A stretch of DNA of 64,000 nucleotides from Breviolum minutum Mf 1.05b.01 (taxonomy: Eukaryota; Sar; Dinophyceae; Suessiales; Symbiodiniaceae): assembly GCA_000507305.1 (NCBI GenBank), contig DF240779.1:1-64000 (forward strand), in the 5' to 3' direction. The stretch's first letter is position 1. Each line of letters opens with the position of its first letter. The position numbers and the translations under genes are program-made. Below the pieces are notes generated by a model, which was not told where the DNA came from, did no database searches, and saw only the letters and a program-made list of their open reading frames with translations. Below, piece after piece: positions 11,507 to 22,914 of this stretch.

Positions 11507-12757
11507 TAATGGTTTATCACAATCCCCGTAAAAACTGTGTAGTTGTCATCCCCTAAAGAAAACCCTAAACAACAAGGGGCGCTTTTTCATTGCGCATATG
11601 TGCGTCCGAACTCACATCGGTTGGCTGTAGTAGGGGATGGTCATGAACCTTATGTTGCAGGGCTTTATATACCCATTTTCAGGATTTCCTATTAAAGGTG
11701 CGATTTTCCCATCTCCCAATACAAGGAGCTGATAGACCCCCGGCACATGTCTGGACATTTTTTTTTAATCTTAAAATGAATGTGTTTTGTTGTCTTGTTT
11801 TCGTATATTTTTAAGGCAGATTTCTTTTGGAAGGTCCTTTTTCCTCAACAGCAATAGCTTGGGTGAAGTGTCAATACACCTCCACTCCTCAGAAAAAGGA
11901 TCACTGACACTGTCATTGCCGGTGGGGTACTCTTTGGGTTTATTATTACATGTCATTTATTATTGTTATGATTATTATGATTATGATTATTATTAGTAGT
12001 AGCACATACTATTATCATTATCATTAGTATTATTATCATTATTTTAAACTCGACGTGTGCAGTGAATCGTAAATGGGGTAGTTTGGGGACCCGGGAGTCG
12101 CCCGATTCGAATCCCAAGCCACCGACCCAAACCACCAATTCACCAACCTGTTGATGTGTCACCAGTTCTTTTTGGAAGGTTTCTTCTCAGAAAGGTCCCT
12201 AATTTTTTTTGTTTTGTTGTTTTTTTTGTTTTGGTGAATTTTGGTGGTTAAGTTTACACCACGTGTTCTTTGTTTTATTTCTAAATTTCAGGTGTTCTGT
12301 TGAAACGTTTGAAGTTCTGCTAGCTGCTAGCTCTTGTTGTGTTGCTACAACCGTGCTTGGTTGGTTGTTGCTGTAAATTCAGGTATCCGAGGTGATGCTT
12401 TGGGTGGTAGTCCGGGGATTGGCTTCGTATCAACAAAATCATCCCAATGTGCCGTAATATAACAGACGCCATTCATTTATAATACACCGCCTTAGATGTA
12501 TATGTGTGCCAAACTCCTAAACACATATTTACAGATACACATCTATCTTTCTATCTATCTTTCTATCTTTCTATCTTCCTATCTGTTTAACATACACATA
12601 GGAACACCGCTTTTTTTTAAGGGGGAGGTATTTTTTTGGGGATTTTTTTTTTNCCCAAAAAAAAAAGAAAAAAATTCCCAAAACAAGTCCGCACCCTTTT
12701 TTAAGGGGGCGGGGGTCAAGGGTCATTCCCCCCCGCAAAAATATCCCCACCTCCCAG
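11507..12757. other. non-coding; microsatellites
   Basis: An (ATT/ATG)n tract lies at about 11945-12045 and TATCTTTC repeats at about 12541-12590. A possible B-box (GATTCGAATCC, 12109-12119) lies in an otherwise unstructured stretch. A single N is at 12653. A frame at about 11585-11640 (FFIAHMCVRTHIGWL) is GC3-rich but lacks clear splice sites. Confidence 0.45.
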
Positions 12758-12968
12758 GGGCTCCAACTTTGACACGGGCCCGAAACGTGCGGCGCCTCCG
12801 GGATCTGCCTTGGGTACACCTCCTCCAAAGGACGAGCAAATGGGCTACGGGTGGTGAGTTGGGAGATGGGTGAGTTGAGTTGTTGAGTTGTGGCTTAGGC
12901 TTAGGTGTTGGGGGTGGTTTTGTTGTGAGAAAAGGTCCGAGAAAGCAGCGACAAACTTGGGGATGTGA
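12758..12968 (+). CDS. 3' end of a proline-rich protein, two exons
   Basis: Exon 12758-12853 follows CCACCTCCCAG and reads GSNFDTGPKRAAPPGSALGT then PPPKDEQMGYG. A strong donor TG/GTGAGT starts an 81-nt intron (12854-12934). The last exon, 12935-12968, joins in phase and reads WSEKAATNLGM to a TGA at 12966-12968. The Pro/Gly/Ala-rich, charged composition suggests a disordered C-terminal tail. It could belong with the RS exon at 11067-11145, but the phases do not join directly (one base left, two needed). Confidence 0.65.
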
Positions 12969-13800
12969 GGCGGGACAAAATGGAAATTGAAATTTGTGTA
13001 ATTAGAAGTTTGATATAGGAACTGGTTCTATCCGTTTTTTGTGACTTGTTTCATGCTAAGTCTATGGTACCATTTTGGTAATTTCTGCCGTTTCAAACAG
13101 GTGTTGGAAGTTTAAAAAAACGATTCCATCTTGAGGGTTTGGGCCCGTGTTTCTTAAATCGTCGTTGAGAGTGTTCGAAATGACTACTGTAAGTGTGATC
13201 CCAACGGAAGTCACGTAGCCATAGAGCATATTGGAGTCATCATTTATTGCAGTTCTCAACCACTTGCGATTCATACTTTCTTTGAAACCTTACCTTCCAA
13301 ACAGATGGCTTTCGTGCCAATACAACCGGCAAAATAGATAGCTTTGGGTTCAGATTTTGGTCTTTCTTGAAACCAAGATGTAGGGATGTATTCCTACTAC
13401 AGACTAAAGTTATTATTATTATCATTATCATTACTATTATTGTTATTCTTATTTGTAAATTCCTTTCTTTTTCGCTGAATTTTCCTTTTTGGGCAAAATT
13501 TGGGAAAACGATTCACTTCAATCTGATTAAGTTTTTTCTAGCTTAACCACCAACCAGTAGTTCAGTGCTTAGTGCCTGGAAAATGTATGAAAACGTAGGT
13601 TTTCTTTTCAGCAACTGCTTTTAGGGGGTAAGCGGTAGTACTATTTCAACTGGGTTGAACAATTACCACTTAGCTGTACAACATTTTTATTCCCCTGTTG
13701 CAAGATGATGATAATAGGCTTCCAAAAAAAGGATCAAACTATTTAAGAACTATAAGATCCCTTAAGGAACGTTAAGGAGTTAAGGAAGCATAGGAAAACC
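12969..13800. other. no gene recognised
   Basis: AT-rich sequence with an (ATT/ATC)n tract at about 13408-13455. No exon or family element is clear. Confidence 0.45.
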
Positions 13801-13971
13801 ATGGGTCGGGACCCTCAACAAATCCGTAACATGAGTCCCCTTTTTGTCCCCACTTTGGCTCGCAAACCTTCATCGAACATGGCCTTCTTGGTGTCGGACA
13901 AGGCCGAATTTGGGGAGAATTTGGGGGGGTCTTATGTCGACATCTATGTCACACACACGGAAAGACAGTAA
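13801..13971 (+). CDS. probable first exon of a gene
   Basis: An ATG in good context (AAAACCATGG) opens a 56-residue frame beginning MGRDPQQIRNMSPLFVPTLA, then RKPSSNMAFLVSDKAEFGEN, to a TAA at 13969-13971. GC3 is high. Phase-0 donors at GTCGAC (13936) or GTCACA (13948) would join the exon at 14401. Function unknown. Confidence 0.5.
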   Translation: MGRDPQQIRNMSPLFVPTLARKPSSNMAFLVSDKAEFGENLGGSYVDIYVTHTERQ

Positions 13972-14400
13972 GGGATCCAAAAAAAGACGATGGAAGGTTT
14001 GAAATGTTTTCCGAAACGTTTTCCACGCTTTGTTGATGAAAGAGTACTGAAAGTCAAGTTGAAACATATGATTCCCATTCTTTTTTATTGTTTTCGTTGG
14101 TAGGAATGATCTTAATGTAATATTGGTTGGAGAACGGTGTTCTTTCTTATGTGATTTTCTTCCGAAGGACCGTAAAAGACTTGAAAAGGATGATTTGAAA
14201 AGTGTGTACTCCGTTCAATTTGTCCAAAAGGGTTCTATGACCATATAAGCAAAATGCTTTTTCAAAAAATAGGTTCCTGCATACACTTCTTTCTGCATTA
14301 TCTTTCATTGCCATTTTGTTGAAGGGTCTTTTTTTTGAAGAAAACCTTTGTGCCATGAGATTTGTCGTGTTGAGTTGCATTTTTTTTTCGGCGTGTGCAG

Positions 14401-14493
14401 GTGGTAGGGCTGAACTTAACAGCCACAGCCATTGGTGCTATGGCCGTGCAACTCTTGCAAGTGGATGGAGAAAGCGTGGGAGGCAGCGGATTT
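14401..14493 (+). CDS. internal exon, unidentified
   Basis: Acceptor CGTGTGCAG; frame VVGLNLTATAIGAMAVQLLQ then VDGESVGGSGF; possible donor GGATTT/GTCAGA at 14494. A MITE-A element begins a few bases later (14503). Small hydrophobic residues suggest a buried or membrane helix. Confidence 0.55.
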
Positions 14494-14502
14494 GTCAGAT
14501 GA

Positions 14503-14665
14503 GCGTCCTGAAAAAAGGGCCCCTGGTTGTTTAGGGGATTTGTTGGGGATGAAATACTACCCAATTAAATAGGGGACTATATATAATAAGCCATTGTAAG
14601 GATCCCTATAAACAAACCAGGATTCAATGGAAAGTAAGGGACCCCGGGATTTTTGACCGTGGCTC
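14503..14665. mobile_element. MITE family A, abutting an exon
   Basis: The family A 5' end is GAGCAATGAAAAAAGGGCCC (here GAGCGTCCTGAAAAAAGGGC). The interior is TGGTTGTTTAGGG...AAGGATCCCTAT...AACCAGGATTCAATGG and the 3' end CGTGGCTC. AGATG occurs on both sides, a possible target duplication. Other copies: 16339-16562, 17958-18113, a remnant near 18510-18615, 23003-23157, 29575-29710, 31002-31180, 35853-35990, 38342-38498, 60902-61030 and 62669-62830. Confidence 0.75.
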
Positions 14666-15352
14666 AGATGGTTCAGAAATCCGAGGTTAGTAGTTGATGA
14701 CATGGGTAGTGTGCCAATGGGTGGTGTGTTTTTTTTTTTTTAAGGGTGAATGTACTATTGCTTCAGCTTCCCTAAAACTCTAAAACTCACATAGCGACGT
14801 TGGAAGGTGATTTTTTTTGGGGGGATTGCCTATTTTCGGAGGCTATCTTAGTGGTTTTTATTGTTGTTTGGTAGTATTTCTTGGTCAGGATTTTCATTGC
14901 CACCATACTACTATTGTCATTTATTAGCATCATTACTTTTGGTGTTGTTTGGGAGTCCCTCACGCCCCAAAAAGTGGGAGATTCTCCATTCCACAAGTGG
15001 CTGGTAGAATTGGATTGCCATCAACAGTATCGACTACATTTCCCATTCGTAAAGTCATTTGGAATCATCATCCAACTGAAATTTGCCCATTCAGAACTGG
15101 AAGTTAGGATCGATGGTTGGGATCAATGGGTTATATAGTTATAACCTACTTATAAATGGAGTATATTGGGGTTATCACTAACCCACCTAACAATTGATCC
15201 TAACAACCCCAAAATTGGGGAAGCCTGGGAAGCCTACAAATTCCTTCCAGAAAGAAAATTGGAGAACCTTAGGGAAGATTAGGGGAATCACCACCCCCCC
15301 TTATGAATCTCTAACTTCCAGGTGCATCAACTACCAAACTTTCCCTTGCCAG
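14666..15352. other. no gene recognised
   Basis: Contains an isolated MITE-B-like end (near 14668), poly-T tracts and a palindromic stretch at about 15115-15200 related to MITE-G interiors. Confidence 0.4.
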
Positions 15353-15429
15353 GTCGCCGCCCCGTCCTCTTCTCCGCGCGGCCGCCCGAGGGCGCACGGC
15401 GCACGTGGGGCGAGCTCAGGATTTGCCAG
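15353..15429 (+). CDS. internal exon in a GC-rich island
   Basis: Acceptor CCCTTGCCAG, donor TGCCAG/GTCACG. The frame RRPVLFSARPPEGARRTWGE then LRICQ has G or C at almost every third position. It needs one base from the previous exon and ends in phase 0, which fits the exon at 17368. A MITE-C copy starts exactly at the donor (about 15429-15505). Confidence 0.6.
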
Positions 15430-16096
15430 GTCACGAAACGGCCTTTGAAAGGGTCACTTGAAAGTCCCAAAAAGGTCACGAGTCACCAGCAGAATCGCCA
15501 GGAATTCCACTTTTTTTTCGAAAAAAATCACAAAAAAAATTTGGAGGTGTGGTATTTTCGTTTTTTTTTTAAATAAAAATTGATTCGGATGTTTTTTCCA
15601 TTCAGAAATGATACTATTTTTCTGACATTGCGCTGGTGCCCCAAACCCTCATCTAAACATTTTGTTTGGTGTTTTACCTGAGTTTCAGAAGAGTTGCTCT
15701 CAATGTTTTTTTCTTTGAGAACTCTGCTTAACGACATTGCCGGAGAAACCCCCTTCCGGGGAGTCCTTGACAATGAAAAGACATACTGTAGATTTAAAAC
15801 AAAAACGTACAGAAATCCTGCACCACCGGGGATGTGTAAAATCCTGTAAAATAATAAGATATCAACCATATCAACTGTTGCAGGATTTTATTCATCAACA
15901 GTTTGGTTTGATTCTTGAACTACATTGAGAATTCGCTAGTAATCAAAGATACATCAATTTGAATATCCTTATATGAAGACAATGATAATTTATAAGTGCT
16001 TGGTGCAGAAGGCTACAATGACTGACACGATGATGAATAGATAAGAGGGCCATTCACTCCGAACTTTCCAAACATATTACAAGTTGGTGAATAATA

Positions 16097-16212
16097 CTGT
16101 TGATGGTTCAGAAATCCCAAACAACCACCGTTCGGATGTATAAAACCTTACGTAAATAGTGGGATAAACTACCAACCTCAACTGGTGAACGCCGGATTTC
16201 TGAATCATCAAC
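16097..16212. mobile_element. MITE family B
   Basis: The end CTGTTGATGGTTCAGAAATC is preceded by TA, with an interior TTTATCCCA...TATTTACAAGGTTTTATACATCC and the inverted end GGATTTCTGAA...CATCAAC. Other copies: about 5330-5402, 15810-15900, 22150-22269, 27259-27360, about 33640-33690 (end only), 39092-39196, 52079-52160, 57476-57581, 60381-60482 and 63097-63204. Confidence 0.75.
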
Positions 16213-16715
16213 TGATATCAATTCTATATTCCAGGTGTTCATCACCACAACAGGTGACATCCCTGATTTACACCACCTGGAAAACCCTACTAGACTCAGT
16301 GGCTGAGTAAGTGTGGGAAATCTAAAACACTAAATGATCAATGAAAAAATGGCCCCTGGTTGTTCCTTAGGGTATATAGGGAATGAAATGCTACTCAAGT
16401 ATATAGGGATTATCATAAATCATTACAAAGATCTCGATTAAACAATCAGTATATCCCACAGCATGCATGTATGGAAAATATTTACGTACATCTACCATAA
16501 AAATCAACTAAATCTCAACAACCAGGATTCAATGGAAAATAACAGGTCTTTTTCGTTTCTCAAATCATTTCCAGAGGATTTCCAGGTTTCGTTTCACCTT
16601 CACCGAAAAGGTCCCCCCCCAGTTTTTTTTTAAATGTTTTTTTGAAGAAAAATCTGATCCTAGTGGTTTCATGGTTTCATTAAAACGAGGTGAATCACAA
16701 GATAACGGTTTCATA

Positions 16716-16822
16716 CCTTTCCCCCCGAAAACTGAAAATATGCCCTGAAAATCAATGGTTAGAAGATGAAATTTCCTTTTGAAATAGTACCTTTTTTGGG
16801 GACGTGTTGATTTTTGATGGGG
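16716..16822. mobile_element. MITE family E
   Basis: TA at 16714-16715 and 16823-16824. The interior carries the family's AATCAATGGTTAGAAGATG segment. Confidence 0.7.
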
Positions 16823-16938
16823 TACTCAAGTGAAAACTAACGAATGACTAGCTGTAAAAACCATCATGAATGAGTCGATGCGTCTCCTGTAGAAAAATGG
16901 TGATTCTCCATTGAGCCATGTGAATCTTTGCTTGGGGG

Positions 16939-17045
16939 GGTCGTTTTCTAGGTGTTGGTTTAAAACATTTTCGATTTTGACTCTAGGGGGAAATGATCCA
17001 ATTTGACGAGCATAGTTTTCAACTGGGTTCAAACCACCAGCTAGT
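16939..17045. mobile_element. MITE family F
   Basis: Ends of type CTAGGTGGTGGTTTCAAA and TTGAAACCACCAACTAG, with an interior GATGATCCAATTTGACGAATATTTTTCA. Other copies: about 23929-24025, 25398-25480, 25760-25859, 34070-34180, 49280-49370, 52326-52425 and 54259-54362, and a 3' end near 19590-19615. Confidence 0.7.
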
Positions 17046-17367
17046 GTTGTTTTTGCATGGAAAAGTCAGAGAAAAGTGTACAACACACACAGACCCAGCA
17101 GCCTATTTACAAAAATTGCCTCAGTGACTTGTCTTTAGTTGGTCTTTTCAACTATTTTCCTGATCATTTTGGAAAGAAATCATTCCCAAAGTTTTGACAA
17201 AAAAGGCTATCAACTGCTTATGAAGTACCTTCCTCTATTGACTAGGGAGAAAAACACATCACATCCAGTTTTAAAATTTCACGTATCCCCCCGTATCATC
17301 CTTATCATCCGGAATCCAGTTCAACCAGTTGCTGGTGGGGTTTTTCGGTGGATCCCCCAAGGCCCAG

Positions 17368-17442
17368 CGATTTGAGTTGCGTCATCGATGTGTCACTTGG
17401 TCGATGGATGGGACCAAGCCTTCCAAGCTTAGGCGAATCCAA
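17368..17442 (+). CDS. internal exon, unidentified
   Basis: Acceptor CAAGGCCCAG, donor ATCCAA/GTCCCT, phase 0 at both ends. Frame RFELRHRCVTWSMDGTKPSK then LRRIQ. Basic, no motif recognised. A MITE-D copy follows at 17465-17598. Confidence 0.5.
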
Positions 17443-17464
17443 GTCCCTCATAACTATTTTTTTG

Positions 17465-17598
17465 CAATTTATAAACGTCGACCAAAACGCCGGTTCGTCA
17501 CCCCAAATTGGTGGTTTAGTAAGGGGAATGGGACCCTTCCAAAATGCCCAAACAATTCCAGTTTAGCCCTTAATTTTGCAGTTTAGGAACTATTGTAA
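17465..17598. mobile_element. MITE family D
   Basis: Begins near GCAATTTATAA, contains GTTTAGTAAGGGGAATGGGA and AATTCCAGTTTAG, and ends ACTATTGTAATTTGCC. The terminal GCAAATT/AATTTGC is inverted. Other copies: 45320-45375 (5' part), 49787-49905 and 50860-50972. Confidence 0.65.
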
Positions 17599-17957
17599 TT
17601 TGCCTAGAATCATGGTTCAGTGGAAAATGGCATAATATTTGAAAGGGAAGTAACTACTGGAGGGACCTCATTTTTTAGCTAAATCATGATGATGGGAAGG
17701 GCAAAAATTTCTCGGTTTTCAGCGGTTACTTAGATTTACTCCTTGATTGGGCAGAATCAAAACTGCAAATTCCTCATGTGCAGTGCATTGTTTGGGTTGG
17801 TAAATAAAATGAACCTTGGTTTTTTGGAGCCTTTGAAAGCTAAGGGAGACGATATTTGTTGTTTTCTTGTTAAAGCTGGGGGACAGAATTGTTTCAAATA
17901 TATACAAAAAAAAGAGGCAATCCGGTGGTGTGGGAACATGGGAATTCTGGCAAAAAT

Positions 17958-18113
17958 GAGCAATGAAAAAAGGGCCCCTGGTTGTTTAGGGTTTTTGGGT
18001 GATGAAATCCTACCCAGTGATATAGGGATTATGATAAACCATTACAAGGATCTCGATGAAACAACCAGGATTCAAAGGAAAGTAAGGGACCCCGGGATTT
18101 TTTTTTCGTGGCT
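17958..18113. mobile_element. MITE family A
   Basis: Starts GAGCAATGAAAAAAGGGCCC and ends TTTTTTCGTGGCTG. AAATG flanks both sides. A 147-aa frame (17743-18186) runs through it and is not treated as a gene. Confidence 0.75.
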
Positions 18114-18330
18114 GAAATGGTTGGTGAATTCAACAAAAAATGGCTTTTTTCATTGGGACCTCGTAATCATGACCTGCATGACCTGAATCATACAGCCTAC
18201 AATGACTACCCTGTGACTACTTGGGGGAGCGATCAGGGTCGCCAAGGATGATGTATTTTCCTACTAAATGAGGAGCTTTTGAGAACACCAGAACCCTCAA
18301 AATCACAGGGTAGATGGAAGATTTTCCAAG

Positions 18331-18816
18331 TGAAGATTTCCTGATGGTTCTTGACACCAATGGGGACCTGTGGTCTTCCATTGGTCTTGTGTAAAGTGTT
18401 GACATGGTGACGTGTGGGGGTGTTAAAAACGATGATTCCTCAGAGATTCTGCTACTGGGATGAGATTCTCACGGTGAAACATCACCAAATTTGAGCCGTG
18501 ATCATTTCACCCTGGTTGGTTTGGTTATAATAGGGGATTATATTTCCCAGGTCTATAGGGGTTAGAATAAGCCAAAATAAGGATCCCTATGAACCAACTA
18601 GTATTTCATGAAATGTCACGTACGGGTTTTCATCACTATATGTATATATGTGCTCATTCAGGCATTTAGATTTCTCTAGGATTTCTCTGCTCATTGTTCC
18701 ACAGGATCGCCAAACGTTTCAGGTACCTAAAATGGGTCGACGAAAACCTATATAAGCTGTATGGATACGGCCTTTTTGGGAAATCCCACCCCCCAATATT
18801 TCGCCGTCCAGGACAG
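18331..18816 (+). CDS. two chained exons, unidentified protein
   Basis: Exon 18331-18390 follows TTTTCCAAG and reads EDFLMVLDTNGDLWSSIGL, ending at the good donor GT/GTAAAG. It leaves two bases, exactly what exon 18705-18816 needs. The second exon follows TTGTTCCACAG and reads IAKRFRYLKWVDENLYKLYG then YGLFGKSHPPIFRRPGQ, ending CAG/GTCCAG. The frame is bias-supported throughout and rich in Tyr/Leu/Lys. No family recognised. Confidence 0.6.
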
Positions 18817-19011
18817 GTCCAGGATGTACCTCCAATTGGGGTACTACTGAAACTTTTTTTTTCGTGACATTATATAGTTTCCAGTATACAAACGTTTGGA
18901 TGAATAGTTATGAAATATCCTGGTTGAGTATGCTTAATATGAATCATACTAGTTTCCCGGTTGGTTGGAGTTTCCATTGATGCTCAAATGGTTTTGTTGG
19001 AGTTTCCACAG

Positions 19012-19071
19012 GATGCCTAAAACCCACCACCTTTGAGGTCATGGTCCATGAGCATGGAAGCCAGTGTGAAG
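19012..19071 (+). CDS. internal exon, frame uncertain
   Basis: Acceptor GTTTCCACAG, donor GAAG/GTGCGA; frame CLKPTTFEVMVHEHGSQCE. A second frame starting at the internal ATG 19055 (MEASVKVRLHDWMDEWMTHE) is also open. An alternative acceptor CTTTGAG at about 19037 would give phase 0 and fit the exon ending at 18816. Confidence 0.45.
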
Positions 19072-20071
19072 GTGCGACTTCATGACTGGATGGATGAATG
19101 GATGACTCATGAGGGGCCTCGGTCATCGACATCTTCGCTTGTTGTCTCTGACATGATTAGATGAATGTGGTATTATGCAGCCATGAGTGCCCCAAGCATC
19201 TAATCCTAGGTGAACAACATTATCATCCTAGGTTAGGTGAATACGATTATCATCTTTATCATCTATCTCATATAGGCTCCAACAGCCCCCATCTATGTTA
19301 GGTTTCAGTGGAGTAACTTTTGTTTGGGAAAACAAACAGTGTTTTTTTTTTTACGGATTGGGATTTTTCCACTGGATTCATCACCATGAATTTCTTCACC
19401 GTTTGGGGAATATCTCTTGGATTTTTTTTCCAAGCACCTGATGTTTGTATTTTAATGGTGGTGATTTTCTCATCGTTTCAAAAGCTGTTTTTTTTTAATC
19501 TCAAATTACATCCTTCTCTAGGTGATGGTTTCAAATATGTTTTATTTCACCCCTATTTGGGGAGATTCGCATTTTGACTAATATTTTTCAGATGGGTTGA
19601 AACCACCAACCAGTTCTGGTGTCGATTTTCTCACCCGAAAACCAGCTCTTTCTCTGAAAAACCAAGACGTTTTGAAGGCGGCCACCGGAGCTAGTGAAAG
19701 CAATGGTCTTTCCATGCTGGTGAGGGAAGCCCAGCTGGTTGAAACTGGGTTGTTGGCAACTTTTTTTTGTTTGTGTGCCTAGGGGGCTGTAGAGTGTTGT
19801 TAGACTTTTTTGGGACAATTCTTGCTGCTTTACTGCCTGTGCAGATTACTAAAAGATATGACAAATTGATGTATGATTGATTTGGAAAGATTGAAGCACC
19901 TCCAGAATGGTTTGTTGACAAAGGAACGGTTCCTACATCACCATCAAAAGAAAGCCTGGCAAAATTCACTAGACCTAAGTACGGGAAGATTCAAACAATC
20001 CCTCATTGAGAAAACGCCCCGAAACCACAAAACGTTGTCCAAAAAAAAAGCGGTGCAACACGTTGCGTTAG
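19072..20071. other. non-coding, few elements
   Basis: Contains a MITE-F 3' end near 19590-19615 and several poly-T runs. Confidence 0.4.
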
Positions 20072-20144
20072 GACATTGCAAAACATGCCGTGCGGACGGT
20101 GATTCAGACCCTGAACGAACAGGCGAGACGTGGGTGTGGTGAAG
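20072..20144 (+). CDS. internal exon, helical segment
   Basis: Acceptor GTTGCGTTAG, donor GAAG/GTAGGA (or GTG/GTGAAG at 20138). Frame DIAKHAVRTVIQTLNEQARR then GCGE. High GC3 and an amphipathic helix pattern. Starts phase 0, leaves one base. Confidence 0.6.
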
Positions 20145-20392
20145 GTAGGATTACGGGCTCACTGGGCGGTTTGGAAAAAGGACGACATTTTGCCTGCCCT
20201 TTTTTTGTTGTTCTGAAAAAGATAGTGATATTTTAGATGTATATATATTGTATACCTATATCATGCATGGTTACAAAAAAACAAGTGAAATTCTCACATG
20301 ACATGTTGAACTCAGATGACTTTCGTTTTTCAGCTTGTTTTTCAGCCAGTATGGACTTCAGTTCAGTCTTTTTTTCATATCTTGAATTGCAG

Positions 20393-20500
20393 AGGTATGA
20401 CCCTGACTGTCAACAGCTCCAGGATGTTTTTCGCAGCTCCGGCATCCAAAAACAAGAAACTTCTGCTCCCCCAGAAGTTGAACAGATTGCCCCTGAAAAG
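20393..20500 (+). CDS. internal exon, frame ambiguous
   Basis: Acceptor TTGAATTGCAG, donor GAAAAG/GTTACC. One frame (phase 0 to 0) reads RYDPDCQQLQDVFRSSGIQK then QETSAPPEVEQIAPEK. A shifted frame reads MTLTVNSSRMFFAAPASKNK then KLLLPQKLNRLPLK and has higher GC3. The exon itself looks real; the frame does not resolve from sequence alone. Confidence 0.5.
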
Positions 20501-20554
20501 GTTACCTGGCCGTTTCTAGTCGGAGAGGCAAACGTCTTCCAGAGAGGTCCCACG

Positions 20555-20695
20555 AGGTGGGCCCAACAACCAGTTATTTCAATGGGGTGAAAAAACCTCC
20601 GCTTTTCCTGTTGTTTTCCAGAAAAGTTACTTATAGAGGCCCCCATTTCACCTTATTATTTATAACGATCGTTTGTTGGGCCCACCTTGTAGGAC
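20555..20695. mobile_element. MITE family J
   Basis: Ends GAGGTGGGCCCAACAACC and TTGGGCCCACCTTG next to TA. Confidence 0.65.
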
Positions 20696-21137
20696 CTAAG
20701 GATTGATTGATTCATCACCCTTGTTTTTTCTTGGCCCAATTTTCAAACGAAGAACCCTCAACTTGACCACCCAGTTGCGTTGACCGGATTCCGATGTCTC
20801 ATATCTAACCTGGCATTTTTTGGAAGCCAACAATTCACCAATCTTTGCTCTTTTAGATGGTGCAAAAGTCCATGGTTGTTTAGTTGAACAAAGGGCTTGG
20901 AAGGTTAAATGGTGGTACAGGAAGTCCATCAACACTATGTGAAGTTGAGTTGTTTTTTGCTTGTTTCTAGGAAAATTCCAGCCTGACCCCCGGAACAGAC
21001 CGAATGCAGGTACCTCAAAATAGAAAAATGAAAGGATTTCTTTCATAAACAGGTAGTTGAGGGTCTGGGGTATGTTCCGGGGGTCTTGTTGGAATTTTCT
21101 TAGATTGTTGCTTGTTGCACGTTCCTTGGGGTTGCAG

Positions 21138-21254
21138 GCCACGAAAAATCCGTGGCACCCGTTCGCAGGATCGCTTATGCATCATCACCTTCTGTCGTCA
21201 GGGGGAGATTGTCCGACCCCCTGGGGGTCCCGTTGCGTGTCGTCTTGTTGTTTG
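21138..21254 (+). CDS. internal exon, donor fused to a MITE-E
   Basis: Acceptor GGGGTTGCAG. Frame HEKSVAPVRRIAYASSPSVV then RGRLSDPLGVPLRVVLLF, with strong GC3. The donor TTTG/GTGGGTACC is directly followed by a degenerate family E element that ends near 21342 with CTATGTTAGTTTTTGG. Needs one base, leaves one base. Confidence 0.55.
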
Positions 21255-22914
21255 GTGGGTACCCAAGTAACCAGGGACCATTTCAAGAGGAACATAGTAT
21301 TCCAACCATCCTTTTTTTAGGGGCTATGTTAGTTTTTGGTGGCGTACAAAAATGCTCTGGTGGTTTATTGCCATTCTGCAGAGTAAAAAATCGTTGGTGA
21401 CAGTTGGTCAAGAATGTGAAGAGGTAGTTCATGTAGCGGATTTTCCCAAGTGGGGACACTTGGGTCGACGGGTGCTTCATAGACTGTGTGAGACTGTCAG
21501 ACGCATGTAGCGGATTATCCTGATTTCATGGGAATCCAGCCTGAATTCTTCATCGATTCGGTCGAAACTCGGCTAGGATGATGGGACAAAACAGCCTTGA
21601 AATTTTACAGTGCTGAAATTCGTTTCAAAGCACATTTTGTGGCGTCCATGGTGACGGTTTTTTTTGACTTCCGAGGGCTTAGGGGCTAGGTCATAGCGGA
21701 TGCGGAATCAGAAAGATGATTCATTCATTGGAATAATGAAACATCACTTTGTCACCCGAGGAATTTAAGAGCCTTAGGCCTTCAGCGTAAGAATGCAGAG
21801 TACAGAAGATGTCAGGAAGAATGGTCACAGATATCATCTATCACTCTGTTTCTAATTGTAAATATATCCGTTTACGTTTGCCACATTTGTAGTCGAGTTG
21901 ACCTGTTTGTCTTTCCATGGCAGCAAATTGAAAACAGCAAACTCACTAATACGCTTCTACAAATTGTCTATGTGTACATGCCCGGAACACAAATGACCCT
22001 GAAATTTTGGCTGGAATTTAGGCCTCCTTTTGTATTGTTTAGCTTCCAAATAGGTTCCAGGTGAATTATGTAGGATCCTTACATCTCCAAATTGTCTGTT
22101 AACCTGTCTCATTGACAATTAACATAGCCTTAAAAACATAGTGACATAGTGTTGATGGTTCAGAAATCCGGTAAACTCACCAGTTGAGGTTGGTAGTTTA
22201 TACCACTATTTACAAAGTTTTATACATCCAAACGGTGGTTTTCTCGTCGGATTTCTGAACCATTAACAGTAGCGCATTTGGGGTTGTCATCACGACTCTC
22301 CGATCGTTTCTTAGGAAAGCCACCCCTGTTGTTTCTTTTGTGAAAAGGTGGCACTGTTTAATTGCTCCCTGAAACTAACAGCAAAAGCACCCTGGAAACG
22401 GATGGTTGGAATTTCCTTTTGGGGCGTTTAGGTCTATTTTGGGTACCCAAAAAAGCAACCATTCATCATTCATGTAATTATTAGCATATACTATTTCCAT
22501 TGGATCCTATGGGGCATAGGAACGACTCACAACAATTGTTCGTTAGGATCAAAGTGTATCCTTTGAATTTTTCCAGGATTGGATTTCGGAGCCCAAAAAT
22601 ATATGACCGTCAAGGAAAAAAAGCCTTTGAGTTGTTTGGGCTCGGAAAAATGGGGGTATTATTCTAGCCTCCAAAAAAACGGGGAATTTCTTTTAAGCCT
22701 CTATGGAAATCCCAACTTGGAGGATCATCCCATTTAGTGGTTAGTAAAACCTATTTATAGGCCATTTAGGGCATTTGGAAGTACTTAGGGGACTTAGGAT
22801 CACCATGCTTACTAGCTACTTACTAAATCGGGTGATCCTCCAAGTAGTCAGTATTCTGAGATGGGATAGTTTTTTGTTTTTTTCTGAGATGCTCAGGTCT
22901 TACCATTGACGCAG
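21255..22914. other. intron/spacer with MITEs
   Basis: Degenerate MITE-E (about 21255-21342), MITE-B (22150-22269), MITE-E-like (about 22368-22445) and a MITE-G-type palindrome (about 22718-22845). Otherwise nothing recognised. Confidence 0.45.
22150..22269. mobile_element. MITE family B
   Basis: Starts TGTTGATGGTTCAGAAATCC and ends GGATTTCTGAACCATTAACAG next to TA (22270-22271). Confidence 0.75.

Larger units (their letters stand above)
15430..17367. other. large intron or spacer, MITE-rich
   Basis: Holds a MITE-C (about 15429-15505), partial MITE-B (about 15810-15900), MITE-B (16097-16212), MITE-A (16339-16562), MITE-E (16716-16822) and MITE-F (16939-17045). No exon recognised. Confidence 0.5.

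Noticed and set aside
12076-12120. tRNA gene suggested by GATTCGAATCC
   Set aside because: The flanking bases cannot form a T-stem or acceptor stem.
17743-18186. 147-aa + frame
   Set aside because: It runs through a complete MITE-A copy and lacks third-position bias.
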